Source: Flavobacteriales bacterium
GTDB lineage: Bacteria; Bacteroidota; Bacteroidia; Flavobacteriales_F; PHOS-HE28
Reading direction: 5' to 3'
DNA: 64,000 nucleotides
Assembly (NCBI GenBank): GCA_016703005.1
Contig: JADJCX010000009.1
Coordinates: 109,688 to 173,687, forward strand
In this document: piece by piece, positions 38,111 through 47,596 of the stretch
How the letters are laid out: each line of letters opens with the position of its first letter
Numbering within the stretch: position 1 is the first letter of the stretch
The notes under the pieces: generated by a model
Told to the model about the DNA's origin: nothing
Seen by the model: the letters and a program-made list of their open reading frames with translations, nothing else
The model's database searches: none
Made by a program: the position numbers and the translations under genes

Positions 38111-40768
38111 ATGGTTATGTTGTCCAAGAAGAGGTCGTTCCCGAAATGGCACTCGCCAACGAAGCGCACTTGAATGCGCTGGCCGTCATAAGCGCTGAGA
38201 TCGATATCGTGCAACAACCAATGGTTGCAAGCGGTGGGCACCCATTGATTGGTGGTTTGTGGTGCGGTACCCAACGCAGCGCCAAAAGCGGAGAACAACG
38301 TTGTCCAGTTCGAGCCGCAGTCCGCACTGACTTGGACGATAAGCCCATCATCCAACGCAGAACCGTATGGCGCATAAGCGTGATTGAAGAGCAAGTGGGT
38401 GCCGGCGCTACCCGCAAGGTTGATCAGGGGCGAGACCAGTCGATCCTCTTGTCCTGTTGCGTTATAGGTGCGGTAGTTCATCCGGAAGGCGCGCGTGGCA
38501 GCGCAGTTCGATCCCATCGTCAGCGCCACATTGCTCCAGGTGTAGAGTCCATCATCATTCTCCACCACCCATCCCGTTGGCGGAAGCAGCGCGTCCTCCG
38601 CGTTGGCGGTGACCGTCGGCTGCGCGTTCGCCTGCCAGTTCACCGTGAAGGTGAGCGTATCGTCGGTGGTGGTGATTGATCCGCAAGACTGGTCCAGGCC
38701 TTGATCGTGTGTGCACCATTGCCCCCAAGGGCGAGTACGCCGGGGAACGCGATCGGCCGTGGTAAAGCCAGGAAGGAGCGTGCCATTGAACAATTGCGTG
38801 GAAACGACACCACCATCCACTCGATAGCTCACGTTGAAGTTGCCTTGTTGCGAAAGCCCGTTGTTGCGCACCTTCAGCGTAACGGGCAGGCCGTTAACAT
38901 TGTTGTTCGTCGGCAGGTCGAAGGCTTCCACTTGGTCGAACCGCCAATACGGGTTGCCTTGGCTGGCGCTGAAGCCCAGCCCGCGCGCAGCGAAGGCCGC
39001 CCAAATGAGGTTCTGGTGCGCACCACCGTACGTGATCTGGTCGGCTAGCAGGATCCCATTGCGCGCATCCACGAAGCCTGGACTGCTTGGCGTGTACTTC
39101 ATGCCGTCGATCACCAATTGCAATGCGATGTTGTTGCCGCCATTGCCGTTATAGAGATCGGCATTGAAGCCGTACAGCGCGATCGGGTCCCAGGTCATGT
39201 CCCAAAGCACCGTGCACCACATGGTGCCCACGCCATGAGAATTCGGCAGCAACGCGCTGTTGTTGGTGTCATCGAATGTCAGGCTGTTGACAGCGATGTC
39301 CGTGCTGTACGGCACTGGCCTTATGCCCGGTCCGTTCACCGGCTGACCGAGGAGGTAGGATCCGTTGCCATGGTTCGTGCCGTCGTCGCCGGCCTTCATC
39401 GTCATCATCAACGCGATCCAGTCGCTCCAGCCTTCTCCCATCTGATCCTGATTATTCAGGCTGTTCACGTTCGAGGCCCCCCCAACGAGCCGACGGCTGA
39501 TGCCATGCCCGTACTCGTGCGTGATGAAATTGCGATCCATGCAGCCATCGCGGTTCGGCGTGGTGAACGTGTACACGAACAATTGCTCACGCGGGCTGCT
39601 TCCATCTGGTGGTGTGCCGAAGTTGCCGTTGTTGGTGCCACTTCCATCCTGACCATCGGCGTAGAGGAAGTCGCCCTCGGCACCACCACGACCGTAGTTG
39701 TTGCTCTGGAAGTTGCCGCTCACCTCATCGAAGCCGTATCGGTAGAACACATCGTGCATGAGGTTGTTCCAGTAGAAAGAGATTCGTGATGGCCGCGCTC
39801 TGGTATGTGCTCGGGGCGTTCGCCAAGTTCAATGGATAGTCGAAATCGAGCGTGGCACTGTTCGGGCTGAAGCCGGGCAGGTTGTCGGCGTTCACATCCT
39901 CTGAAGCATACACGTTGTTGCCGCGTGTTATGGTGTACTCCGCTCCGGCAGCGCCATTGGTATCGTGCCAGCCGAAAGGCGATGCTATCGGTGCCAGCGT
40001 CCAAGGTGCGTTGCGCAATGCGCGGGCTCCGCGATCGGGATTGAAGACCGGTTGAGGATATACGCCCCGGAAATCGTTCGGTGCAGCGGGGGCGGGCGGT
40101 GCCATCGGTGAGGGGCTACGGGCAGCTTCGTCCGCGTATCGAAGCCACAGGAAGCAACCCAATCATTGCGTTCCAGTTCTGTGCCCGTGCTGGCGTCGAT
40201 GCGCACGTTCCACCAGTGCGATCCGTCGGCACTGTAGTAGTTCAAGTTCCACGCTAGCGTTAGGGCATCGCCGATGGGCAACCATACCAGTTCAGCAAAA
40301 GGTTGTTCACCGCTTAAATCAGCACCCGCAAAACGCCACGTGTTCGCCGACGGCTCATGCCCCACGAGTGGGGGCAAGGGTGCGCGCACGCCATCGCGCG
40401 AAAGCACACTCCGCAACGCATCGGTCGGCGACATACCCGGTTCGGGTGATCCCGCCTTATCGGCAAGTCCTTGCATTACCTGCGGCAGCAGCGCCCACGA
40501 CGTCGCCATTCGCCCGCTGATGAACCGCCACTTCACTATTGAAGATATCGATGCCCTGCCATTGCTGCCGCAACCACGTATGACGGATACCGGTGTGCGC
40601 ATCCACATAGCTGTCGGCCATGCGTAGCTGCACCAGGTCCTCGGCGTTGATGCCATTCGCAATGAGCGCCGCACGAGCTACCGTGATCGGATCGGTGGAA
40701 CTTGTTTGTGCATGCACGAACAAGTTGCAACCTAGAAAGGCGATCAGAAGGGCAATGCTCCGGTCCAT
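37360..40768 (-). CDS. M36 (fungalysin) family metallopeptidase with dockerin-like C-terminal module (five frameshifts)
   Basis: A secreted zinc peptidase of about 1,135 residues after correction. In order it has a signal peptide (MDRSIALLIAFLGCNLFVHAQ) and an FTP/PepSY-like propeptide (LRQQWQGIDIFNSEVAVHQ). The M36 catalytic domain has the zinc site HEYGHG (39501-39525) and the downstream Glu-containing GEGWSDWIALMM. A CARDB-like domain (LPVTLKVRNNGLSQQGNFNV) follows, then a choice-of-anchor J-like jelly roll, then the shared C-terminal module ending TRSEQLP. Reading breaks occur at 40494-40496 (extra base), 40112-40115 (missing), 39776-39778 (extra), and a compensating pair at 38742-38745 (extra) and near 38679 (missing). 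All fall in or beside homopolymers. The catalytic residues are intact, so the true gene is probably functional. Confidence 0.85.
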
Positions 40769-40824
40769 GGTGGGTATGACTACCCACAAAGACGCGGAAA
40801 CACGCCATGGTTGCCGGTTGGCCG

Positions 40825-41575
40825 CTACGGCAACTGTTCCGTACGCGTTGCCGTCGGTATCGTACCGCCCACGTTCACCAATATTGGATCGCGATCGTTG
40901 CTGATGCCGGTGTACTTCACCACACCATCCAGCGTGTGGTCTTCGGGCCAATAGCCGTTGGCGGTTGCGGTGGGTACCGTGCCACCCACGCGGGTGAGGA
41001 TCGGATCGCGGTCGTTGGTGGTGCCGGTGTACTTGAGCAGGCCGTCGCGCACGGCGTTGCCGGTCCAGAGCAATCGCTTGGTGCCGTTGATCTTCTGCGC
41101 ATCGGTGCCGTAGGTGGCCACGCTTCCGTTGGTGAAGTCGAGCGAGAGTGCCGTGCCGTTCAACGCGACCGGTGTGGAGGTCATGGCGCCAAGTGGTTGC
41201 GGTGACGGATGGCAACATGGTAGTTGCCAGCAGCAGCGAGCAGGCTGATCGGCGAGAGGCCGTCCTCAGCCACCACATCGCCATCGCGTTGCACCAGTGC
41301 GGTACGTGTGGCAACGATGGTGGTGGGTGTGATCGCGTTGCGCAATTCCACCAGCACCCAGTCTACTACTGCATTATCGCCCGTTGTGGACGTCGCGCCG
41401 GGCTGCAGCACTTCGCCACCGCCATCGCTGGCTTGCGCAAAGCCGAAGCCCGTGTACGGCTCATTGTTGGGGATGATGCCCGCAACACGTAGGTCATCGC
41501 GCATCTTCAAGGTGCCAGCGTCGTACGCACCCTCGAGCATCAGCTTCAGTGCGAGGCGCACGCCGTTGTTCACCA
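40825..41575 (-). repeat. Copy B of the duplicated 3'-end segment
   Basis: Counterpart of 37360-38110, with one base missing at 41189-41190. It encodes the C-terminal module of the Asp-box protein. Homology extends more weakly through the choice-of-anchor J domain to about 42060. Confidence 0.85.
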
Positions 41576-44500
41576 CTTCCACGTTGTCCAAGTAGAAGCG
41601 ATTTCCATAGTCGTTGATCGCGACGAAACGCAGCAACACGTTCTGCCCATCGTACGCGCTCAGGTTGATGTCGTGCGCCTGCCACTCGTTGCACGCTAAT
41701 GGTTCCCATGGATTCCCGTTCTGCGGCGCTGTACCCAACGCAGCGCCTTGGGCGAAGTAGAGCTGTGTCCAGTTGGCGCCACAGTTGGTGCTGATCTCCA
41801 CCCGGAAGCCGTCGTCGTATCCACCGCCATAGGGCGCATAGGCGTGATCGAACTTCAACCGTGTGCCTGCGCTACCGGCGAGGTTGATGAAGGGTGTGAC
41901 CAACCGATCCTCCTGGCCCGAAGCATCATAGTAAAAGTGATCCAAGCGCCATGCGGTGGTGGGTGCGCAATCGGCTCCCATGGTCAGTGCCACGGTGCCC
42001 CATGTGCTGCTGGCATCGGGGTTCTGCAGATTCCAACCGGTGGGCGTTGCGGCACCGCTTTCCACATCCTCCACGAATGGAGTACCAGCACCAGCAATGC
42101 CTGAGTTGATGAACGTGGCGATGGTCTTGGTGCTCGACCCGTTCACATCGGTAACGGTGAGCGACACACTGTACACCCCAGCCGTGGCATACGTTACTAT
42201 GGGGTTGCGGATGTTGCTCGTGGCCGGACTTCCACCGGCGAAGGTCCATGCCCATGTGGCGCCGTTCGCGTTCAGCGCGCTGTTGTCCCAGAACTGCACC
42301 GCGGGTGTAAGGCAATTCGGGTTGGTGCGATCAGCACTGAAGTTCGCCAGCGGTGCGCTCGGTGCTTCCACCGCGCTCTCCCACACGCTGCGGTCGGTGC
42401 CGTTGCGGATCTTGCCTTCTTTGTAGTTGATGAGCAACCGCGTGCTGTAGATGCGCGCGGGCAGCCCTGCGTTCCACAGCGCCCATGCGGGTGCGGCATC
42501 GCTGCGGTAGTACACCCCACGCCGTGTGCCGATGTACAACGCGCCGTTGCTGCCGAGCTGGTGGGTGATGTTGCTCGGCCATTCGTTGTTGAGGTTCGCA
42601 TCCGTGATGTTCGTCCAAGTGCTTCCACCAGTGGTGCTCTTGTACACCACATAGCCGTTGATGTTCGGATAGTCGCCGTACTGGCTGGTGCGGCACAACC
42701 AGATGGTTTGCGGATCTGCACCGCTCACGGTGATGTCGTACGGCACCCACTCGTTGCCGTTCAGTTGCCCCACGGAAGGTGTGATGTTCGTCCACGTGTC
42801 GCCAGCATCGGTGCTGCGCCACACGCGCTTCGTATCCCACCAACCCAAGTAGGTGCACGCGTAGATCGTGTTCGGATCGCTGAATGCCACCTCGAGGCTC
42901 GTCACCTTCTCGCCGAAGTTGTGGACTTCCGTGAACGAGCCACCGTTGTCGTCGGTGCGCCATAGGCTGTTACCGTTGCCGAGGTAAGCGGTGTTCACCA
43001 AGTTGGGGTGCCACACCAGATCGCTGCTTTCGCCGGTGATGTAGCTGCCGTTCGGTTGCTTGTCCCAACTGCTGTTGCCGTTCGCCACCAAGCGGTCGCC
43101 GCTCAAGGTCTTGTAGCCATAGTCGCTGAGTGCGCGGCGATCGTACTGCGGGTGCACGAAACCGCGGATGCCATCGCCACCGTCGGTGCATACCCAGCCA
43201 TTGGTGTACACGTTGGCGTCCTTCAGCATGGTGCCGTTGTGGTAGGTGCCGCCGAGCATCACCTGGCTGCCCGTCCAACCGCCCGCGCCGAAGCCCCAGA
43301 AGTCGGTGCCCGCAATGCCGAACATGCGCCGGTTGAAGGTGGCGCCCGCATCGTTGCTGTAGAAGATGCCGCCGTCGCACGCCGCCCAGATCTCGGTGCC
43401 GTAGTAACGGAAGTCGTGGATGTCGGCGTGGATGTAATCCACTTTGTTGCTGTGGCTCCACTTGGCCGGGCAGGTGAAGGTGACGCCGCCATCGGTGCTT
43501 ACCCAACGCTGCACACCGCACACTTGCAACTTGTTCGCGTTGGCGGGATCCACGTTGAAGGCGAGGTCGTAGTAGTACTGCCCACCATCATCCTGTCCGC
43601 CATCGTCCCAACCCATCAGGTTGAAGTTGGTGGCGGATGGCACGCCGCCCGGACCCGTGCCGCAGCACTGGAACGTCCAGCTGGCACCTTGGTCGATGCT
43701 CTTGTACACGCCGTACAGACCACTGCCGCCGTTGGCCGCGCCGGTACACAGGGCATACACGGTGTTGGGCGCAGCGGCCGTTACCGCAATCTCGGTACGC
43801 TCCTGCTCATCGGGGGCCACGGGCAGCGGCCAGTTGGTACCGAGCTGCGTGAACGAGACACCGCCGTTGATGCTGCGCCAGAACTCCGTGCGGTTGCTTA
43901 CTTGCTTCACCGCGTACACGATGGTGGGATCCGTGGGCTTCAGCTCCAGCTCCTGCCAGCTGCCGGTCTGCACCTGCGTGAAGGCGGTGCCGGCATTGGT
44001 GCTACGCCACAAGCCTTGGTTGCTCAGCACGTACAGGATCTGGTTGTTGGTTGGGTGCAGCACAATGTCCTTGATGCTGTGGTTGAGCGCTTGGAACGCC
44101 GCATCGCCGATCGCATTCCACGTGGTGCCGCCGTCGGTGGTCTTCCACAGATCGCCCTCGGCGCCGAAGTAGGCCGTGTTCTGTACGCTGTGGTCCAACT
44201 CCACGCTCAGCACCGATCCCACCATCATCGTCTTGGTAACGTTCGTCCAGTTGAGGCCTTTGTCGGTGCTCTTCCAAAGACCGCTGTTGGCGGTGCCCGC
44301 GTAGATGAGGTTGGTGTTGACGGCGCTCTGCTCCACGGTGTACACGTGCGCAGCACCGGCGGCATAGCTCTTCACCACGGAACCTGGTCCCAATCGATGG
44401 GGCCGATGCAGCTCCAGTTGGCGGCGCGTTGTTGCAAGAGGTCCTCGGTGGCATCGAGGTAATCGCGCGTGGTCTGCGTGTAGGCCGCCAGTTGCGCGGG

Positions 44501-44773
44501 ATCCTGCGGGACCAGGTCGTGGCCCATCTCGCGCTTCCAGCGCTTGAAGTATTGCGTGTGGCTGTTCTTAACGAACGGGTTGTTCGCGTAGTAGGCATCA
44601 TACGCCGCGATCACCGCGCCGGGATCGGGGTTGGCGCTGTACATCAGTTGCACCCACTGCGGTTGGGCGCTCAGGTTGGCATCGTAGCGCAACGCTTCCA
44701 GTTGTGCGTTGGCGGTGAAGCAGTGGAGCAGTGAGGCAGTGAAGCAGAGGCGCAGCGTTAGGCGGTTCAGCAT
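40825..44773 (-). CDS. Asp-box (BNR/VPS10-like) propeller protein with PKD and dockerin-like C-terminal module (two frameshifts)
   Basis: A secreted protein of about 1,315 residues. A signal peptide (MLNRLTLRLCFTASLLHCFTANAQ) is followed by about ten Asp-box motifs of the S.D.G.TW type (GLWKSTDKGLNWTNV, DLWKTTDGGTTWNAIG, RVWRSTDAGDTWTNI, VVYKSTTGGSTWTNI). This is the sialidase/sortilin-like propeller architecture. A PKD domain (ATWAWTFAGGSPATSNIRNP), a choice-of-anchor J-like domain and the shared C-terminal module ending TRTEQLP follow. The frame breaks at 44383-44384 (one G missing on the coding strand) and at 41189-41190 (one G missing); correcting both gives a continuous protein. No sialidase catalytic residues are evident, so binding or structural roles are more likely. 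It starts 56 nt upstream of the M36 gene's start, on the same strand. Confidence 0.83.
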
Positions 44774-44987
44774 GGTAGGGGAAGTTGCCGCGAATGTGAT
44801 GGAGGAACCACCAGCACGCAACCGCTATGTGCACGTTGGGTGGGAAGGCTGAGACTTGACGGGGGGAATACTTGGGAGCATGCGCGCAGGTATCGGCGCA
44901 GCGGAACGACGCTGCATTGTCAAGATGACAGCTTTGGGTTTCAAATTCGTGATCCGGACGTTCGAGATGGTGATCTGCGACTGACAG
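44774..44987. other. Intergenic sequence left of the repeat array
   Basis: About 214 bp between the Asp-box gene start and the tandem repeat. From about 44924 it contains two or three decayed versions of the 21-bp unit (GATGACAGCTTTGGG, then GAGATGGTGATCTGC). An 87-residue plus-strand open frame (44840-45103) runs into the array, but it has no other coding support. Confidence 0.5.
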
Positions 44988-45229
44988 ATGGCACTTTCGT
45001 GTTTCAACATGGTACTTTGAAAGTTCCAGATGGCACTTTCGGTTTTCATAATGGTACTTGTGAAGTTGCTGATGACACTTTCGAGTTCCGAAATGGTACT
45101 TGAAGAGATCCGATGGTACTTGCGCGTTCTGAAATGGTCGCTGGGCGAATCAGATGGTACTTGTGCGTTCTGAAATGGCAGTTTGGAAGTTGCGGATGGC
45201 ACTTTCGAGTTCTGAAATGGTACTTGTGG
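44988..45229. repeat. 21-bp tandem repeat array, two alternating unit types
   Basis: Eleven full units and a partial twelfth, each beginning ATGG(C/T)ACTT (variants ATGACACTT, ATGGTCGCT and ATGGCAGTT). Unit starts are 44988, 45009, 45030, 45051, 45072, 45093, 45113, 45134, 45154, 45175, 45196 and 45217. Odd units mostly end TTCTGAA or TTTCAAC. Even units mostly end GTTGCGG, GTTCCAG or AATCAG, so the true period is about 42 bp. Units 6 and 8 are 20 bp long, which breaks any reading frame. In frame the first units encode DGTF.F.NGT.-like heptads. There are no unique spacers, so it is not CRISPR. Confidence 0.9.
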
Positions 45230-45496
45230 TGAACCCGAGGGGGTGCTGACCTACAGGGGCTGAACCTGCACGGTATGTATTGTATAGTACGCTGCCGAAA
45301 CAGTCGTTGCGGAATGCGCCGTGCCCGTGGTAGGGGGCCAACGGCAATAACGGCAAATGCACGATGGTCCATAGTCGAACTAAATTCTTTGTACCTACCG
45401 TAACTCTGGGGAGTATTGTACCGTTAGAACCTCCCGTCCACCACAAAAGGGGACCCTGCCGCCGGGGAACGGGCGAACGACAAAAAAGCAAAAGCG
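45230..45496. other. Intergenic sequence between the repeat array and the gene at 45497
   Basis: 267 bp with no supported open frame. AT-rich patches (TATTGTATAGTACG near 45275, CTAAATTCTTTGTACC near 45380) may hold the promoter of the downstream gene, but none matches the consensus fully. Confidence 0.4.
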
Positions 45497-46174
45497 ATGA
45501 ACAACACACAAGAAAATATCCTGACGATGTGCTACGCCGCGGATAAAGCATTGGACAAGCACACGGCCGCGTGGACGCCCCACGTACCCTTTGCCGCCGC
45601 AGTGGCAGAATTCAAGGCGAACCTTGATGCATGGGAGAACGCTGCGGAACGCCAAGCGATCAACCTGAAGGGTTTCGCGATGCGCAAGCGGACGAAGAAG
45701 AAGGAGATGGTGGAGGTGGCTTATGGTATTGCATGGGTGGTTTTTGCTTACGCCGAGGATACCAGCAACCCACCGTTGCAAGAGACAGTGAACTACAGCG
45801 TGGCGGAACTGAGCACCGGGCGCGATGCGTTCGTGGGCCAACGCTGCCAAGGCATACACACGGCAGCCAATGGTGTGATCGCGAGCCTTGCGCCGTATGG
45901 CATACTGCCTGCTGACCTGACGGCATTGCAAGCGGCCATTGATGCATACCTGGCTACAGTGGCGGAGCCGCGCCATGCGGTGACCGAGCGCAAGGGCGCG
46001 ACGGCTGAGATCGATGTACTGACGCGCAATACGAGCAAGTTGCTGGAGCGCCGACTGGACCCGTTGATGGAGGAATACCGCAGCACGGACCCGACGTTCT
46101 ACCAAGAGTACTTTGATGCACGCATCATCATTGACCTTGGCACCGGTGACAAGGATGTAGCTGAGGCTGCTTAA
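45497..46174 (+). CDS. Conserved-looking helical protein of unknown function
   Basis: A cytoplasmic protein of 225 residues with no signal peptide, predicted almost entirely alpha-helical (for example FAAAVAEFKANLDAWENAA, then LKGFAMRKRTKKKEMVEVAY). A basic patch RKRTKKK lies near residue 63, and the C-terminal part (ERKGATAEIDVLTRNTSKLL, then RRLDPLMEEYR) looks like a helical bundle. I do not recognise a named domain. Codon use looks fully coding and the gene is followed by a clean terminator. Its upstream region is the 21-bp repeat array, an association worth testing in relatives. Confidence 0.78.
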   Translation: MNNTQENILTMCYAADKALDKHTAAWTPHVPFAAAVAEFKANLDAWENAAERQAINLKGFAMRKRTKKKEMVEVAYGIAWVVFAYAEDTSNPPLQETVNYSVAELSTGRDAFVGQRCQGIHTAANGVIASLAPYGILPADLTALQAAIDAYLATVAEPRHAVTERKGATAEIDVLTRNTSKLLERRLDPLMEEYRSTDPTFYQEYFDARIIIDLGTGDKDVAEAA

Positions 46175-46194
46175 GCCACATACGACGCGAAGCG

Positions 46195-46224
46195 AAAAGC
46201 CCTGGGCGAGAGCCCGGGGCTTTT
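46195..46224 (+). terminator. Intrinsic terminator after the gene at 45497
   Basis: AAAAGCCC pairs with GGGCTTTT (8 bp, inner loop TGGGCGAGAGCCCG), 20 nt after the stop codon. The A/T arms make it possibly bidirectional. Confidence 0.8.
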
Positions 46225-46467
46225 GCGTTGGGGAAAGGCTACGGACAGATGGATGGGTTCAGGGCTTGGTGGTATGGGAGGACATGGTGGACAGCGGTGG
46301 GGGTTTGGGGGAATTGCACCAACTCCAAGGAGTGCATCACACTGCCTCACTTTCGCTGGAAGCACTGCCGCCATTACCATGCCAGCACCACAAATAGTTC
46401 GCAATTGGTAAGAACTATAGTTTACTTATAGCCTTCGCAACTAGGTACGTTCAACCCATCTCCCCCT

Positions 46468-47466
46468 ATGAAACCTGCTCTTCCATCCGCGCTGTGGCTC
46501 TTTGTGGCATTTGTGCCGTCGTATGCAACATGCCAAAACCTGGTGCCGAACGCGAGTTTTGAGGACTACACGACCTGTCCAGATTCACTTGGCCTTATTC
46601 ATCGGGCGGACGGTTGGAGCGCATGGAGAGGCTCAGTTGACTATTTCAATTCATGTGGCGATCCGAACATGGCAGGTGCACCCCAGAACTGGGTTGGTAC
46701 TCAGGATCCCGCCACAGGCAACGCGTACGTCGGAGTGATGTGTTTCTCAACCAATGGCGGAGCTGACAATTCGATCCGGGAATATCCAGGCATCGCACTA
46801 TCCGCTCCGCTTGTACCAGGGCAGACCTACCATGCTGCTGTGAAGGCTGCACTGACCACAGGAGGGGTGGGTACGAATGGCTCTTTCCGATATGCAGTGA
46901 ATCGACTTGGGCTCCTTTTCACGATGCAGCCTTTCGTGATCACCGACTGGGATTCTGTTCCGAATCGTGCCCATGTCCAAGCCGTAAATGTGATTACCGA
47001 TTCCATCGATTGGGTTAGCATAGAGGGAAGCTTTATTGCGGACTCGGCATATGCTTATGTGGTAGTGGGAAACTTCTTTCCTGACATAACCACGGCTTGG
47101 AGCGAAGTGGTACCGAATGGCATCTACGGTTACGCGTATTACTACTTCGACGATGTGTGCGTATCCCTCGACCCGGCAGACTGCATGGGCACATCCTATG
47201 TACAACAAACCGACCGTGCGACACCGGTGGTCTTTCCTGCTCCATTCGCAGAGAACCTGACAGTGGCCGGGATTGTGGATGGGCGCTGGGCTATTCGACT
47301 GTATGACCTGAGCGGACGCGTTGTGCGGTCACAGACCCACCATGCGGTGAACGGATCGCTGCACTGTTCGTTCAGAGACCTCGCCAACGGCACCTTCTTG
47401 CTGGAAGGAATCGGACCCAAGGATCACCGATTGGTCAAGACTGTTCAGTCGTTGCGAACAAACTAA
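46468..47466 (+). CDS. Secreted protein with T9SS type A sorting domain
   Basis: 332 residues with a signal peptide (MKPALPSALWLFVAFVPSYA). The mature N-terminus is NLVPNASFEDYTTCPDSLG, a sequence typical of secreted Bacteroidota jelly-roll (carbohydrate-binding-like) proteins, with paired cysteines. YYYFDDVCVSLDPADC closes the domain. The C-terminus is a type A sorting domain (VVFPAPFAENLTV, then IRLYDLSGRVVRSQT, then NGTFLLEGIG). It is predicted to be T9SS cargo on the cell surface; its ligand is unknown. The upstream 240 bp are G-rich or AT-rich and contain no gene. Confidence 0.82.
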   Translation: MKPALPSALWLFVAFVPSYATCQNLVPNASFEDYTTCPDSLGLIHRADGWSAWRGSVDYFNSCGDPNMAGAPQNWVGTQDPATGNAYVGVMCFSTNGGADNSIREYPGIALSAPLVPGQTYHAAVKAALTTGGVGTNGSFRYAVNRLGLLFTMQPFVITDWDSVPNRAHVQAVNVITDSIDWVSIEGSFIADSAYAYVVVGNFFPDITTAWSEVVPNGIYGYAYYYFDDVCVSLDPADCMGTSYVQQTDRATPVVFPAPFAENLTVAGIVDGRWAIRLYDLSGRVVRSQTHHAVNGSLHCSFRDLANGTFLLEGIGPKDHRLVKTVQSLRTN

Positions 47467-47584
47467 CCCTTCAATCAAGCCCAGCACAAGTTCGGCTGCA
47501 AGCGCGGGTAAACGCACGAATTTTCCGCATGCCTCAGTACCAAGGGCTTCGCCCCTCCCAAGTCGCAGCGCGCAACCACCACCC

Positions 47585-47591
47585 TACTTTG
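47585..47591 (+). promoter_or_regulatory. Candidate -7 promoter box of the PPK2 gene
   Basis: TACTTTG followed by 5 nt and ATG. At this spacing the transcript would be leaderless. Confidence 0.45.
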
Positions 47592-47596
47592 CGCTC

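Noticed and set aside
38679..40496. Programmed ribosomal frameshifting or true pseudogenisation of the M36 peptidase
   Set aside because: Five breaks occur in both directions, all in or beside short homopolymers, with no conserved slippery heptamer and the zinc-site residues intact. Sequencing error is simpler.
43008..44462. A 484-codon plus-strand open frame opposite the Asp-box protein
   Set aside because: The minus strand has signal peptide, Asp boxes and PKD motifs; the plus frame is low-complexity and has no recognisable motif.
44825..45202. A 125-residue heptad-repeat protein encoded on the minus strand of the 21-bp array
   Set aside because: Two 20-bp units shift the phase within the array, and there is no signal peptide, promoter or domain. 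It is more likely a stop-poor side effect of the repeats.
44988..45229. CRISPR array
   Set aside because: Repeats are directly adjacent at 20-21 bp with no unique spacers and no cas genes nearby.
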